Shown here: in pieces, positions 34,560 to 45,022 of the stretch | Layout of the letters: every line of letters begins with the position of its first letter | How positions within the stretch are numbered: position 1 is the first letter of the stretch | Assembly: GCF_025345565.1 (NCBI RefSeq) | Contig: NZ_CP054475.1 | Coordinates: forward strand, 2,634,448 to 2,698,447 | DNA length: 64,000 nucleotides | DNA from: Thalassolituus hydrocarboniclasticus | GTDB taxonomy: Bacteria > Pseudomonadota > Gammaproteobacteria > Pseudomonadales > Oceanobacteraceae | Direction: 5' to 3' | Position numbers and translations under genes: made by a program | Notes under the pieces: generated by a model | What the model saw: the letters and a program-made list of their open reading frames with translations, nothing else | The model's database searches: none | What the model was told of the DNA's origin: nothing

Positions 34560-35258
34560 ATGACCAGTCCAACCTATCAGCGCCAGAACTTTCCCGACCG
34601 CATCGTTCTGGAACCTTCAACACCAGCCGACAGCTGTATTATCTGGCTGCATGGTCTGGGTGCCAGCGGTGATGATTTTGTCCCGGTGCTGCCGCATTTG
34701 TTACAGGCTCTCAATACCGCTCAGCCACCCGTGCTGCGTGCCATTTATCCGCATGCACCAGAGCAGCCGGTAACCATTAATGGCGGCATGCTGATGCCCA
34801 GCTGGTACGATTTACTGGCCACCAGCCCCAGACGTCAGATTGATGGCCAGCAACTGAGTGACTCCGTACAGCGCATCCACACTCTGATCGATCAGCAAAT
34901 TGCCGCGGGTATCGACAGCCGGCGGATTCTGCTGGCCGGTTTCTCCCAGGGCGGAGCCGTGGCTTATGAAACCGCCTTCAGCTATCCGCAACCACTGGCC
35001 GGATTGATGGCGTTATCAACCTATATTGCCCGCCCGCTGCCAATAAACGCCGCCAATCAGCATCTGCCGGTACTGATTGCTCATGGTGATTATGACGGCG
35101 TGGTCAGCCCGGAGCTGGGCGAAGAAGCCAGCCGGTTGCTGGCACAGTCGGGCATCAATGCAGAAAGCCACCGATATCCGATGGCTCATGAGGTCTGCCT
35201 GCAGGAAATTCAGAACTGCGGCCGTTTTAGCGGCCGCTGCTTAAGCACGGTGCTTTAA
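34560..35258 (+). CDS. Carboxylesterase/lysophospholipase (alpha/beta hydrolase, LYPLA-type)
   Basis: The 232-aa alpha/beta hydrolase has the oxyanion loop CIIWLHGLGASGDDFVP, nucleophile elbow GFSQGG (Ser129), Asp179 in AHGDYDGVVS and His210 in YPMAHEV, the acyl-protein-thioesterase-like carboxylesterase layout. GGAG lies 7 nt before the ATG at 34560; the ATG at 34548 has none. A short GC hairpin (GCGGCCG/CGGCCGC) is inside its last codons. It is convergent with the chemoreceptor gene, with 3 bp between stops, so no room is left for a separate terminator. Confidence 0.92.
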   Translation: MTSPTYQRQNFPDRIVLEPSTPADSCIIWLHGLGASGDDFVPVLPHLLQALNTAQPPVLRAIYPHAPEQPVTINGGMLMPSWYDLLATSPRRQIDGQQLSDSVQRIHTLIDQQIAAGIDSRRILLAGFSQGGAVAYETAFSYPQPLAGLMALSTYIARPLPINAANQHLPVLIAHGDYDGVVSPELGEEASRLLAQSGINAESHRYPMAHEVCLQEIQNCGRFSGRCLSTVL

Positions 35259-35261
35259 AAA

Positions 35262-37256
35262 CTACTTAGGGCTGAGTACAAACTCAGCCGCCAGGCTGGT
35301 CAGTTTGCCGGCCAGCTCCCGCTGCTCTTTCGCGGTTTTACGCATAAAGTTAGACGTCGCGACGGTGTGCTCGGCAATTTTATAAATACTGCGCACACTG
35401 CCTGCGACTTCCTGATTGGTGGCCACCTGTTCTTCGGCCGCCGCCGCTACCTGATCGCTCATATCACGGATGGTTCGCACCGCACTGCGGATATGGCCCA
35501 GCTCCTCGTCCAGCGATGAGGCCAGTTTTACCGTGTGCTGTACCGCTTCCTGTGATGACTCCACCGCCACAAAGGCCTGTTTCGATTCCTGCTGAAAACG
35601 GCCGATAATGCTTTCAATTTCTGAGGTTGAATCCTGCGTACGCTGCGCCAGTGTGCGCACTTCATCGGCGACCACAGCAAAGCCCCGCCCCTGCTCTCCG
35701 GCGCGCGCAGCTTCAATAGCAGCATTCAGTGCCAGCAGGTTGGTTTGCTCGGCAATGGATTTGATCACATTCAGCACACCACCAATGGCACCGCTACTGT
35801 CGTGCAGGCTGCGGATTACCGTCGATACCTGATTCATTTTTTCATCCAGCTGACCGATGTAACTCAGACTGCTCTGCACCGCTTCGCCACTTTTATCGGC
35901 GGTATGGTTAGCCGCATCCGACTGATCAGCGACCCGCTGGATATTGCCGGCAATTTCTTTGGTGGCAACCTCCAGCTGACCAATAGCGGTAACGACCTTT
36001 GCGGTTTCATTCTGCTGCAGATCCATTCCTTTGGTACTGAGTGAAATAGTGACGTGGTTCTGCATGGAAATCAGCGTCAGCTGCTCAGAAATAGCGCTGA
36101 TGTGTTCTACCATCGATGCCATACGTTCCATCATCTGATTACAGGCGCGTGCAGCTTCGCCCAGTTCATCATCCAGCAATACCGGCACCCGCTGGTAAAG
36201 GCACAGGTCATTACCTGCGGCGGTCAGGCCGATATGCAGTTGTCGTATCTGCTGGTACAGCAGATACGACAACCAGAAGGCCAGCAATGCGGTAACACTG
36301 ACGGTGATAACGGCAATCAGTATTCCCAACCAGAGTTCATTCCGCGTGTCCTGCAGAATTCCGCTGGCATTATCCAGCAGCGCTTGCTGTTGCCCGTCTT
36401 CCAGAATTTTTAATGCCTCAATTCTCTCTGTCGCTGCCGCAAACCAGTCGGTGGGAGATACCCCGAAACCGCTGTCGCTCTGCAGCGCTTTTTCGCGCAG
36501 ACGTGAGACATCCTGCACTGCAGCTGACTGCTGAAATTGACGGTACGCTGCCAGAGCCTGAGCATCTGCAATGCGTTCAAAGCTTTGCAGAAATGCATCC
36601 TGCTCCGATACCAGACGAACAAAGCGGGCGAACAGTTGTGGAGTAAAAGCATCTCTGGCAAATACATTACTTAAAACAGCCCGCTCAATACCGGCCCGCT
36701 CTTTGCCCTGCAGAAAACTGTAATACGCCTGTAGCTGGCGCACGGTTTCACCATGGCCGGTATACTCACTGGCCAGTGCCGGAACAATCAGCAGCCGGTC
36801 GATAGTCTGGGTATAAAATGCCAGCACATCCGGCAGGACTGCCGACTGCGCCTGCACTCCCTGACGCAAAGTACTAAGCTTTTTCAGATTACTCTGAACA
36901 TCTTTTATGGCCTGATTGAGAGTCGGATAAACGCTGAAATCCTGCTGGCTGAGAAAGTTATTCCAGCCTCGCAGCCGTTCATCGGCCACGCTCTGCTGCT
37001 GTGGCAGGGCAGTAGTAAAATCTTTGCCTTTGCTGCCAAGAAAACCTGCAGACATGCCCCGTTCTTTTTGTAATTCATGCGCTAAGGCACTGTTCAGAGC
37101 CGAGATCTGCACCAATATCTGCACACCGGATAACTCCTCCATCCGGTTCAGGCCATCAAGCAACCAGCGTCCCTGCAATACCAGCAAAACCAGTAGCGGC
37201 ACGGCAATTAACAGCAGAAGCTTGCCTTTTACACTGAATGATTTCAGCAGTCCCAT
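35262..37256 (-). CDS. Methyl-accepting chemotaxis protein with NIT sensor domain
   Basis: The 664-aa protein has one transmembrane helix near the N-terminus (about 7-30). The periplasmic NIT (nitrate/nitrite-sensing) domain spans to about 300 ([18 protein letters not shown] is its signature). A second helix (about 310-335), HAMP and a cytoplasmic signalling domain follow, with the tip [40 protein letters not shown]. It would sense nitrate, nitrite or a related anion and control CheA. GGAGA precedes the ATG at 37256. It ends without a CheR-tether pentapeptide. Convergent with the esterase gene. Confidence 0.92.
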   Translation of the reverse strand: MGLLKSFSVKGKLLLLIAVPLLVLLVLQGRWLLDGLNRMEELSGVQILVQISALNSALAHELQKERGMSAGFLGSKGKDFTTALPQQQSVADERLRGWNNFLSQQDFSVYPTLNQAIKDVQSNLKKLSTLRQGVQAQSAVLPDVLAFYTQTIDRLLIVPALASEYTGHGETVRQLQAYYSFLQGKERAGIERAVLSNVFARDAFTPQLFARFVRLVSEQDAFLQSFERIADAQALAAYRQFQQSAAVQDVSRLREKALQSDSGFGVSPTDWFAAATERIEALKILEDGQQQALLDNASGILQDTRNELWLGILIAVITVSVTALLAFWLSYLLYQQIRQLHIGLTAAGNDLCLYQRVPVLLDDELGEAARACNQMMERMASMVEHISAISEQLTLISMQNHVTISLSTKGMDLQQNETAKVVTAIGQLEVATKEIAGNIQRVADQSDAANHTADKSGEAVQSSLSYIGQLDEKMNQVSTVIRSLHDSSGAIGGVLNVIKSIAEQTNLLALNAAIEAARAGEQGRGFAVVADEVRTLAQRTQDSTSEIESIIGRFQQESKQAFVAVESSQEAVQHTVKLASSLDEELGHIRSAVRTIRDMSDQVAAAAEEQVATNQEVAGSVRSIYKIAEHTVATSNFMRKTAKEQRELAGKLTSLAAEFVLSPK

Positions 37257-37428
37257 GCTGAGTCTCCCTGTGAAGCCTATGTCTGGCATTCAGCATAGAC
37301 ACATTGATAAAGCTCACAGATAAACACCCTGACAGATACGACAAAACTCTCAGATGGGAACGCCGGATAACGGCTTAAAACTCAGACAAAATACTGCAGC
37401 AGAAGAGCCGCCGATGATACGAATGCGC

Positions 37429-38379
37429 TCAGCCGCTGAGCACAACCTGACGGACACAGTTGCGCCCATCATGCTTGGCGCAATAAAGCTGTTCATCGGC
37501 CGCTGCGATCAGCCCGGAAGCGGTCTGCCCGACCGCTGGAATGACGGTAGCAATACCGGCACTGATAGTGAGCAAAGAGCCACTGGAAGAGAACTCATGG
37601 GGTATGGCCAGTAAACGTACGGACTCCAGCAGACGCTGAGCCATAAAAGCGGCACCGGCTTCATCCGTACCCGGCAGCAAACAGGCAAACTCCTCACCGC
37701 CATAACGCGACAGACTGTCATGGGGTCTCTGTAACACCAGACGCATAGCATTGGCTACGTCGCGCAGCACTTTATCGCCGGCCTGATGGCCATAGTGATC
37801 GTTATATTGTTTAAAGTGATCAATATCGATCAGTATCAGCGACAGGGGGCTTTTATCCCTTTGTGCCTGCCGCCAGTGCTGTTGCATCAGTTCATCAAAA
37901 CGGCGGCGGTTTGTCACACCGGTCAGGCCATCTTTCATTGCAAATGAACGCAGGATATCCTGTTGCAGCTTCAGCACGACGTGTGTGCGGACACGGGCAT
38001 GCACCACCACCGGATTAATCGGTTTGGTAATAAAATCGACAGCCCCCATTTCAAATGCACGGACTTCATCCGATACATCACTGCGACCGGTAACAAAAAT
38101 AACCGGAAATTTTTCCGGAAGGTTATCTGCTTTCAATGCCGTACAGACTTCATAGCCGTCCATATCCGGCATCGTCACATCCAGCAGCATAATATCCGGC
38201 GGGTTGGCAGCACACATGTCCAGCGCCTGACGACCGCTGGTGGCCATACTGACTTCAAACTCATTCTTAAATATTTCATTCAGCATACGGATAATCACCG
38301 TCTGATCATCGACGATCATCAGACGCGGCTTACGTGTCAGCCCGGGAATCAGCTCCGCCAGTGATTGACCTGAATTCAT
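37429..38379 (-). CDS. Response regulator with GGDEF output (PleD-like diguanylate cyclase)
   Basis: The 316-aa product has a receiver domain at about 17-135 with phospho-acceptor Asp67 (IMLLDVTMPDMDGYE) and Lys in FITKPIN. A GGDEF domain follows at about 150-310, with the active-site RYGGEEF and the upstream allosteric I-site RxxD (RPHD) five residues before it. It makes c-di-GMP on phosphorylation and should be product-inhibited. Its ATG overlaps the stop of the giant hybrid kinase (ATGA), so the kinase is the likely phosphodonor. Confidence 0.94.
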   Translation of the reverse strand: MNSGQSLAELIPGLTRKPRLMIVDDQTVIIRMLNEIFKNEFEVSMATSGRQALDMCAANPPDIMLLDVTMPDMDGYEVCTALKADNLPEKFPVIFVTGRSDVSDEVRAFEMGAVDFITKPINPVVVHARVRTHVVLKLQQDILRSFAMKDGLTGVTNRRRFDELMQQHWRQAQRDKSPLSLILIDIDHFKQYNDHYGHQAGDKVLRDVANAMRLVLQRPHDSLSRYGGEEFACLLPGTDEAGAAFMAQRLLESVRLLAIPHEFSSSGSLLTISAGIATVIPAVGQTASGLIAAADEQLYCAKHDGRNCVRQVVLSG

Positions 38380-41300
38380 TCCAGCTCCTGTAAGTTGTTC
38401 AGCCTTTGCTGAGCAGCCAGAAAATCCAGCTGTTCAATGTCCTGCAGCAACTGCTTAAATGCCGGTGCGTCTCCCGGAAAGCACTCACGTGGCCACCGTT
38501 CAATCAGATCCAGCGCTGCCAGGTTATTGGCTTTCAGCAGTTCTTCCAGCTGCGCCAGCTCCGTGCGCCAACGTTGTGGCAGCCAGACTTCATGCGTGTT
38601 CCGCACTTCAGCAGAAGCCGGGCCAGTCAGAGTACTCAATGCTGCACATGCCCCCTGCAGCAAGGTCTGCAGTTCATCCAGCCAGACGATATACTGACTG
38701 CATTGCTCCTGCTCTGCGGGCATATCTTTAAACAGCTGCTCCAGCTCACTGCTGCGCTGCGCCAGCGCCACAGCCCCCATCGTAGCGGAAGTGCCTTTCA
38801 GGGTATGCAGGGTCGCACTGCTGTCACGCCAGAGTTTCTGCTGCCACTGTTGTTCCAGGGTTTGCAGTAATGCACTCATATCCGCCATAAAACGCTCTGT
38901 CATTTCAGCCAGCAAATTGCGGTTGTGACCAAAACGCTGTAACAGCGTGTCCGTATCCTCAAGCTCAGATAGTTGCTCCGTTACCCCGGAGAGAATGCGC
39001 AGATCTGAACCGCTACCTCCGCTCGCACGCCCGGTCAGAGTCTGCAGCACCTGCACCACCTCGTCGAGATCAACCGGCTTACCTACGTGGGCATTCATAC
39101 CGGCATCCAAACAGGCCTGCCGATCAGACTCAGACACGTTGGCGGTCATGGCCAGTATCGGCAGTTCTGTACAGCGACGGTCAGCACGGATTCGTCGCGT
39201 GGCTTCAAGGCCATCAATATCCGGCATCTGCATATCCATTATGATCACATCATAGTCTTCAGGCCGGGCGGTCGCTTTCTCCACACCGCTCAGACCACCT
39301 TCGGCAAGATCGACGCGGGCGCCTTCGCTGCTCAGTAATTCAAAAACAATTTCACGGTTGATGGCGTTATCTTCCACCACCAGAATCGTCATGCCGGCAA
39401 GGCGTGCCCCGCCCGCGGCTTCTGGCTCTGCAGGCTGAGCTTCCTGTGGCTGGCCCAGTGCCCTCGTAATGGCTTCAGCAAGCTGGAGCGGTGTCACCGG
39501 CTTGCTGAGAAAATCGTGGAAGGGCGGATTATCGCTGCACAAGACGTCGTTCAGGGATTCACGCCCATAAGCACTGATCAGCACAATCGCCGGAGCATCA
39601 CTCGCCATGGCCGTATTAATCCTGTGTGCCAGTTCAACACCGTCATCATCCGGTAAGCGCCAGTCCAGTATGGCAACCTGATAGGGGCTGCCCTGATCGC
39701 GGGCATGGAGTAATGCCTTCATGGCAGCTGCTCCCCCGGCGGCAAGATCAACCTGCCAGCCGAGCAGGCGGCCATCACGCTGCAGCAGTTCGGCGGTCAG
39801 CGGGTTGTCTTCCACCAGCAGTACCCGCAGCGGTGATTGCTGCATACTCGCACGGTAATCGGCCTCAGTAACCAATGGTAAGGTCAGTTCAAAGCTGAAC
39901 TCACTGCCCTGCCCCGGCGTACTCTGTAATGTCAGTTCCGAGCCCATCATCGCCAGCAGGCGCTTACAGATCACCAGACCCAGTCCGGTGCCACCGTAAC
40001 GGCGGCTGGTCGATACTTCGGCCTGGGTAAAGCCTTCAAAAATACGCTGCTGATTGTCTGCCGAGATGCCGATACCGGAATCGTTGACGGAGAAAGCAAC
40101 CCTCACACAACCATCATCCTGCCCTGCCAGTTTAGCGCTGACTCTCACAAAACCTTCGGCGGTAAACTTCAGCGCATTACCGGCCAGATTAATTAAAATC
40201 TGTTGCAGGCGGTTGCTGTCGCCCAGCAGTGATTGCGGCAGGGATAAATCCAGATCAAACACGACTTCGACCGGCTTATCGGTAAGCGTACCGGAGATCA
40301 CTACCGCCAGATTACGCATCACCTCATCAATACTGAACGGGTGACGGTCAAGCTGCAGTTTGCCAGCTTCTATCTTGGAATAATCGAGAATGTCATTCAG
40401 CAGGCTGAGCAGCGACGTCGCGGCACTCTGTGACTTACTGACGTAATCCCGTTGCCGTTCGCTGAGATTGGTCTGCGCCACCAGTTTGAGCATACCCAGT
40501 ACCGCATTCATCGGAGTACGGATTTCGTGGCTCATATTGGCCAGAAATGCGGACTTTGCCGCACTGGCGGCATCCGCGGCTTCTTTCGCTTCACGCAGGC
40601 GGGTTTCATACTGCAGCTGCTCGGTAATATCACGGTTAATGCCGGTTACGCGCAGTAAGGTGCCATCTTCCGAGCGTTCAACCTGCGCTCCGGCCTGAAC
40701 ACTGCGTTCCCGACCATCCGGCAGCACAATACGGAAAACCGGATCATAAACACCGCGGCCTTCTATCGCTGCCTGCAGCGATTCTTCTGTGCGGGCCAGA
40801 TCATCCGGGTGAATACGCATCCGCCAGTGTTTATAGTGCAGACCACCGTCACGCAGTTCGGAAGGCTGCTGGTACAACTCAAACATACGGTCGTTCCATT
40901 GCAGCTCATTGCTTTCCGGGGTCCAGGACCAGACACCTAATTCAGCAACCTCGGCCGCCATTGACAACTGGGCAGAGGTTGCCGCCAGAGCCTCATGCTG
41001 CGCCCGCTGCTCACTGATGTCGGTCATGATACCAACGATAATGCGTTCGTCGCCGAGCATCATGGCACCGAGACTGATCTGCACCGGAAACATCGTGCCG
41101 TCTTTACAGCGGGCCTGAATTTCACGGTTAATACCAATCACCCGGTTGCCGGTCATTTCACGGAAACGCTGCATATACAGATCGTGGCGCGAGGCAAAAG
41201 GCTCCGGCATCAGTACGCTGACATTCTGACCAATCACCTCCTCAGCCTGGTAGCCAAAGGTTTGCTCACCGGCCGGGTTAAACGACCGGATAATGCCAAA

Positions 41301-43247
41301 ACTGTCGATGGTAATAATCGGATTAACCGCCGTATCGAGAATGGCCTGAGTCGTGATCAGGCTTTTTTCCAGCGCCGCTTCACTGGCTTTGCGCGCCGTG
41401 ATATCGACCGCAATGCCCAGATAACCAACGATCTCACCTGCAACATCACGCATCACCGTCTCAGACAGGCTGACCTGTAAATGTTCGCCATCTTTACACA
41501 CATAGGTCCATTCGCGGGTTTCACTGCCGAACAGCTCCGGCTTGTGGACAAAGACGCGAAAGCCGCGGATTTCTCCGCCGTATTGACGCTCCAGTTCCAC
41601 TGAACGGGCTTCGATTTCTTCGGCCAGATGTAAAGGAGCCGGAGTCTGCAGCCCGACAAATTCTTCTGCCCTGTACCCCAGCATGCGTTCAGCCCCCTGA
41701 TTAAACAGGGTCACCGTGCCTTCTTTATCGGTGGCAATAATGGAAACTTCAGAAGCGGAATCCAGCACGCCCTGCAGCAGCTGACTGAGACGTTGTGCCT
41801 CACCGGCACGCTCCTCTACCTGACGTTCAAGATTAGTGTTCAGCTCGATGATTTGTGCCTGAGCCGCTTTTTGCGCAGAAATGTCACGAATACTCTCCGA
41901 CAGGCCAACAGGCTTACCGGCCGCATTGCGGATGACCGCATAAGAAACAGAAACCTCGATCTCCCGCCCATCCGCATGAAGGCGCCGGCTTTCCTTGGGT
42001 AACAGCGGTAAGCCATCTGCCGCGGCTACGCAAATCTCATGTTCCTGCTCATGCAGGTCCGCAGGCACAATCAATCCGGCCAGCGACTGCCCCAATGCTT
42101 CATTTTCAGTAAAGCCAAACATGCTTTCAGCGGCCTGATTCCAGCTGCGGATAATGCCGTGGCAATCCTGACTGATAATGCTGTCGGCTGAACTTTCAAC
42201 AATGGCCGCCAGCCTCGCCTGTTGCGCCACAAACTCCTCACGACGCAGACGGCTGTTCAGCCACATGGCAAACAGCGTACTGGCCAGCACACTGATCAGC
42301 GCCCCCAGCACAAACACCAGCAAAGGAGAGGTTATATGCTGTGCTTTTACAAAGGCCGGGTAAGCCTGCACACGGAACTGCCAGTTCCGGCCATAGATCC
42401 GTTGCTCCTGTTGAAAAGGAGCAATTGCCGCCAGCGACTGCCCCGTGGCATTGGTAAAAAAGAGAACCGGCTGGGTTTCGTCAGTGGTATCGGTCAGCTC
42501 CAGCTTCAGGTCGTTGTCGAATAAGTGCAGATCGGCCAGAACTTCTTCCATCAGCAAAGGGGCATAACTCCAGCCAATCCCCCGTGCCAGACGCTCTTCC
42601 CGGCTCGCCGGGGTATGACCACCGCGATACACCGGCAGCAGAATCAGAAAGGATTGTTGTGGGTTGCCCGTAGCCTGCACCAGGGTAATAGGACCGGTTA
42701 AATACACCTCGCCACTGAGCAACGCAGACCAGGCCGCTTCACGACGGTTAGTTTCTGACGCGATATCCAGCCCGACGGCTGCCAGATTGCGCTCTACCGG
42801 CTCAATATACTGAATAACAAAGCGTTCACCGCTGTGCACAGACAGCTGACGGATAGTGAAATCCGGCCAGCCATCAGCTCTTGCGGCCTGCAGAAAAGAC
42901 GCTTCGGCATCAGGTTCGACACGGCGGATAAAACCAAACCCCCGGGCTCCGGGAAATTCTTCATCCACATTGCGGGTGGCATTGTAACGGCTTACCAACT
43001 CCCGGCTCAGATCGTCACCGGCAGTCAGCACAGCGCCACGCATACCCCGCAAGCCGTACTGATACAGCTCGATGCGTTCCTGTATCTGATGCACCAGATT
43101 ATCGGCCTTCTCATTCAACAGTGTCTGCACATGTTCGTTATTGAGGCGTTCAACATGCAACGACAGCAGCAGACTCAGTAGCAGCCCTGAGACTAAGGCG
43201 ATAACGAACCGGACTCTGAGTTGCCGCCGGGCGTATTTTCCGATCAT
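38376..43247 (-). CDS. Large hybrid sensor histidine kinase: CHASE, 4 PAS, HisKA/HATPase, 2 receivers, HPt
   Basis: The 1623-aa protein has one transmembrane helix (about 12-30), a periplasmic CHASE domain (about 70-290), a second helix (about 308-330), then four PAS modules (about 345-460, 490-620, 630-745, 765-880). HisKA has His907 in FLANMSHEIRTPMN; the ATPase runs about 1010-1125 (N and G boxes NALKF, DSGIGI, GGTGLGL). Receivers follow with Asp1195 and Asp1338, and an HPt with His1481 (ATLHTLKGTSATMG). The phosphorelay His907-Asp-His1481 is complete within one chain, ready to charge the coupled diguanylate cyclase. CHASE domains often see cytokinin-like or other small extracellular ligands; the ligand here is unknown. 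Confidence 0.95.
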   Translation of the reverse strand: MIGKYARRQLRVRFVIALVSGLLLSLLLSLHVERLNNEHVQTLLNEKADNLVHQIQERIELYQYGLRGMRGAVLTAGDDLSRELVSRYNATRNVDEEFPGARGFGFIRRVEPDAEASFLQAARADGWPDFTIRQLSVHSGERFVIQYIEPVERNLAAVGLDIASETNRREAAWSALLSGEVYLTGPITLVQATGNPQQSFLILLPVYRGGHTPASREERLARGIGWSYAPLLMEEVLADLHLFDNDLKLELTDTTDETQPVLFFTNATGQSLAAIAPFQQEQRIYGRNWQFRVQAYPAFVKAQHITSPLLVFVLGALISVLASTLFAMWLNSRLRREEFVAQQARLAAIVESSADSIISQDCHGIIRSWNQAAESMFGFTENEALGQSLAGLIVPADLHEQEHEICVAAADGLPLLPKESRRLHADGREIEVSVSYAVIRNAAGKPVGLSESIRDISAQKAAQAQIIELNTNLERQVEERAGEAQRLSQLLQGVLDSASEVSIIATDKEGTVTLFNQGAERMLGYRAEEFVGLQTPAPLHLAEEIEARSVELERQYGGEIRGFRVFVHKPELFGSETREWTYVCKDGEHLQVSLSETVMRDVAGEIVGYLGIAVDITARKASEAALEKSLITTQAILDTAVNPIITIDSFGIIRSFNPAGEQTFGYQAEEVIGQNVSVLMPEPFASRHDLYMQRFREMTGNRVIGINREIQARCKDGTMFPVQISLGAMMLGDERIIVGIMTDISEQRAQHEALAATSAQLSMAAEVAELGVWSWTPESNELQWNDRMFELYQQPSELRDGGLHYKHWRMRIHPDDLARTEESLQAAIEGRGVYDPVFRIVLPDGRERSVQAGAQVERSEDGTLLRVTGINRDITEQLQYETRLREAKEAADAASAAKSAFLANMSHEIRTPMNAVLGMLKLVAQTNLSERQRDYVSKSQSAATSLLSLLNDILDYSKIEAGKLQLDRHPFSIDEVMRNLAVVISGTLTDKPVEVVFDLDLSLPQSLLGDSNRLQQILINLAGNALKFTAEGFVRVSAKLAGQDDGCVRVAFSVNDSGIGISADNQQRIFEGFTQAEVSTSRRYGGTGLGLVICKRLLAMMGSELTLQSTPGQGSEFSFELTLPLVTEADYRASMQQSPLRVLLVEDNPLTAELLQRDGRLLGWQVDLAAGGAAAMKALLHARDQGSPYQVAILDWRLPDDDGVELAHRINTAMASDAPAIVLISAYGRESLNDVLCSDNPPFHDFLSKPVTPLQLAEAITRALGQPQEAQPAEPEAAGGARLAGMTILVVEDNAINREIVFELLSSEGARVDLAEGGLSGVEKATARPEDYDVIIMDMQMPDIDGLEATRRIRADRRCTELPILAMTANVSESDRQACLDAGMNAHVGKPVDLDEVVQVLQTLTGRASGGSGSDLRILSGVTEQLSELEDTDTLLQRFGHNRNLLAEMTERFMADMSALLQTLEQQWQQKLWRDSSATLHTLKGTSATMGAVALAQRSSELEQLFKDMPAEQEQCSQYIVWLDELQTLLQGACAALSTLTGPASAEVRNTHEVWLPQRWRTELAQLEELLKANNLAALDLIERWPRECFPGDAPAFKQLLQDIEQLDFLAAQQRLNNLQELE

Positions 43248-43495
43248 TTATTGATTCCGCTTCAGATAGAACGACAAAACGGCAACACCACCGTCCCGCT
43301 TACACACCATTCTTTAAGACTAGACAGCGGACGGCGGATCACCAGCGGCTGAACCCTTGCCCGCCTTCTGGTATCCTTGCGCCTCTTTTTTGGTACCCGG
43401 TGTATTGATCCGGATTTTCACCCGGCAGCGTCCGCTAACAGCACCGATCCGCACCGGGCAATACAAGATAAACGCAGGTAAAACAGGAGCGCACC

Positions 43496-43840
43496 GTGAT
43501 CACCATGTACGGCATTAAAAACTGCGACACCATCAAGAAAGCCCGTAAGTGGCTGGAAGACGCCGGTGTTGAATACCAGTTTCATGACTACAAAAAAGAC
43601 GGCTTAAGCCCTGAATTACTCGATGGCTGGATCAGCGAACTGGGCTATGAAGCCCTGCTGAACAAGCGCGGTACGACGTGGCGCAAACTGCCGGACGACA
43701 TCAAAGACAATATTGATGAACAAAGCGCCCGTGCGGTGATGCTGGATAACCCGTCCATTATCAAACGTCCGCTGCTGGATACCGGCAGCGCCAAAGTACT
43801 TGGCTTCAGCGTTACCGAATACACCGAACTGAAATTCTGA
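43496..43840 (+). CDS. ArsC/Spx-family reductase-like protein (YffB-type)
   Basis: The 114-aa thioredoxin-fold protein begins ITMYGIKNCDTIKKARKWLE, with a single Cys in the ArsC position. It continues through FHDYKKDGL and NKRGTTWRKLPDD to NPSIIKRPLL, all as in YffB. YffB is an ArsC-like protein without proven arsenate reductase activity. AGGAG lies 7 nt before the GTG at 43496, and the family start (xxTxYGIKNC) agrees with that codon. It precedes dapD by 54 bp and is probably co-transcribed with it, a pairing common in gammaproteobacteria. Confidence 0.92.
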   Translation: MITMYGIKNCDTIKKARKWLEDAGVEYQFHDYKKDGLSPELLDGWISELGYEALLNKRGTTWRKLPDDIKDNIDEQSARAVMLDNPSIIKRPLLDTGSAKVLGFSVTEYTELKF

Positions 43841-43894
43841 ATATTTCATTAATTACGTTAGAACGCGCATTCGCGCCCGATCTGAGGAATGACT

Positions 43895-44926
43895 ATGACA
43901 AACGCATTTGCCCTGGCCATTGGTGTCGGCACCAAAAACAGCAAAGGTGACTGGCTCGAAGTATTTTACCCGCAGCCACTGCTGAACCCGGCCGCCGCCC
44001 TGATTGACGCCGCCAAAAGCGCTCTGGGCTATGAAGAAGGCAACGTTGCCCTGGATGTTGACGGTGGCGAACTGGAAGCCTTTGCTGCAGCACTCGACAG
44101 CGCCGATCCGCTGCAGGCTGCCCTGGCCCGCGCCTGTACCGAAAGCGAAAAGCCGGTTGTGGTGACTATTCTGGCCGCCGATGAACAGGCCTCTTCTACC
44201 CCAGAGGTTTACCTCAAGCTGCACCTGCTGTCTCACCGTCTGGTAAAACCACACGGTCTGAATCTGGCCGGTATCTTCGGCCTGCTGCCCAACGTTGCCT
44301 GGACCAATAAAGGCGCAGTCGATCTGGATGAGCTGCCAGCTGCACAACTGGAAGCCCGCCTGAACGGCGACCTGCTGAGCGTCAACAGCGTGGATAAATT
44401 CCCGCGCATGACCGATTACGTGGTACCGAAAGGCGTGCGTATTGCACACACCGCACGCGTGCGTCTGGGCGCTTACATCGGCGAAGGCACCACCATCATG
44501 CACGAAGGCTTTGTTAACTTTAACGCCGGTACTATGGGCGTTTCTATGGTTGAAGGCCGCATCTCTGCCGGCGTTGTGGTCGGTGACGGTTCTGATCTGG
44601 GCGGTGGCTGCTCCACCATGGGCACCCTGTCTGGCGGCGGTAACATCATTATTTCTGTCGGTGAAAAATGCCTGCTCGGCGCCAACGCCGGTATCGGTAT
44701 CCCGCTGGGTGACCGCTGCACCGTTGAAGCCGGTCTGTACGTCACCGCCGGTACCAAAATTCAGGTACTGGACGATCAGAAAAACGTGGTTGAAGTGGTT
44801 AAAGGCCGTGATCTGGCCGGTAAATCCGACCTGCTGTTCCGTCGTGATTCCATCACCGGTGCCGTTCAGTGCGTGACCAACAAGAGCGCCATTCAGCTCA
44901 ACGAAGAACTGCACGCCAACAACTGA
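43895..44926 (+). CDS. dapD: Tetrahydrodipicolinate N-succinyltransferase (Pseudomonas-type long form)
   Basis: The 343-aa enzyme transfers succinyl from succinyl-CoA to tetrahydrodipicolinate in lysine and meso-DAP synthesis. The C-terminal left-handed beta-helix is clear (RVRLGAYIGEGTTIM, NFNAGTMGVSMVEGRISAGVVVGDGSDLGG, MGTLSGGGN, CLLGANAGIGIPLGDRCTVEAGLYV). The N-terminal 100 residues are the long-form domain of Pseudomonas DapD. GAGGA places the start at the second of two ATGs (43895). It does not resemble the shorter E. coli type. A GC-rich hairpin follows. Confidence 0.94.
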   Translation: MTNAFALAIGVGTKNSKGDWLEVFYPQPLLNPAAALIDAAKSALGYEEGNVALDVDGGELEAFAAALDSADPLQAALARACTESEKPVVVTILAADEQASSTPEVYLKLHLLSHRLVKPHGLNLAGIFGLLPNVAWTNKGAVDLDELPAAQLEARLNGDLLSVNSVDKFPRMTDYVVPKGVRIAHTARVRLGAYIGEGTTIMHEGFVNFNAGTMGVSMVEGRISAGVVVGDGSDLGGGCSTMGTLSGGGNIIISVGEKCLLGANAGIGIPLGDRCTVEAGLYVTAGTKIQVLDDQKNVVEVVKGRDLAGKSDLLFRRDSITGAVQCVTNKSAIQLNEELHANN

Positions 44927-44944
44927 GGCTGCAGTATTTAACGC

Positions 44945-44965
44945 GGCTGAGCGTTCTGCTCAGCC
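44945..44965 (+). terminator. Hairpin after dapD
   Basis: GGCTGAGC-GTTCT-GCTCAGCC, an 8-bp stem 19 nt past the stop, lacks a T tract; termination is uncertain. Confidence 0.4.
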
Positions 44966-45022
44966 CGTTAATGAGCCGCAAACCAGTGCGGTGCAGATGC
45001 TGCTTATTACACCACCCTTTAT

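Noticed and set aside
38406-38870. Forward-strand frames within the hybrid kinase gene
   Set aside because: Antisense reading of Leu/Gln-rich HPt region; no support.
43853-44914. 353-codon reverse-strand open frame opposite dapD
   Set aside because: Full overlap with a certain gene; composition is a mirror of dapD codon usage and no family motif is present.
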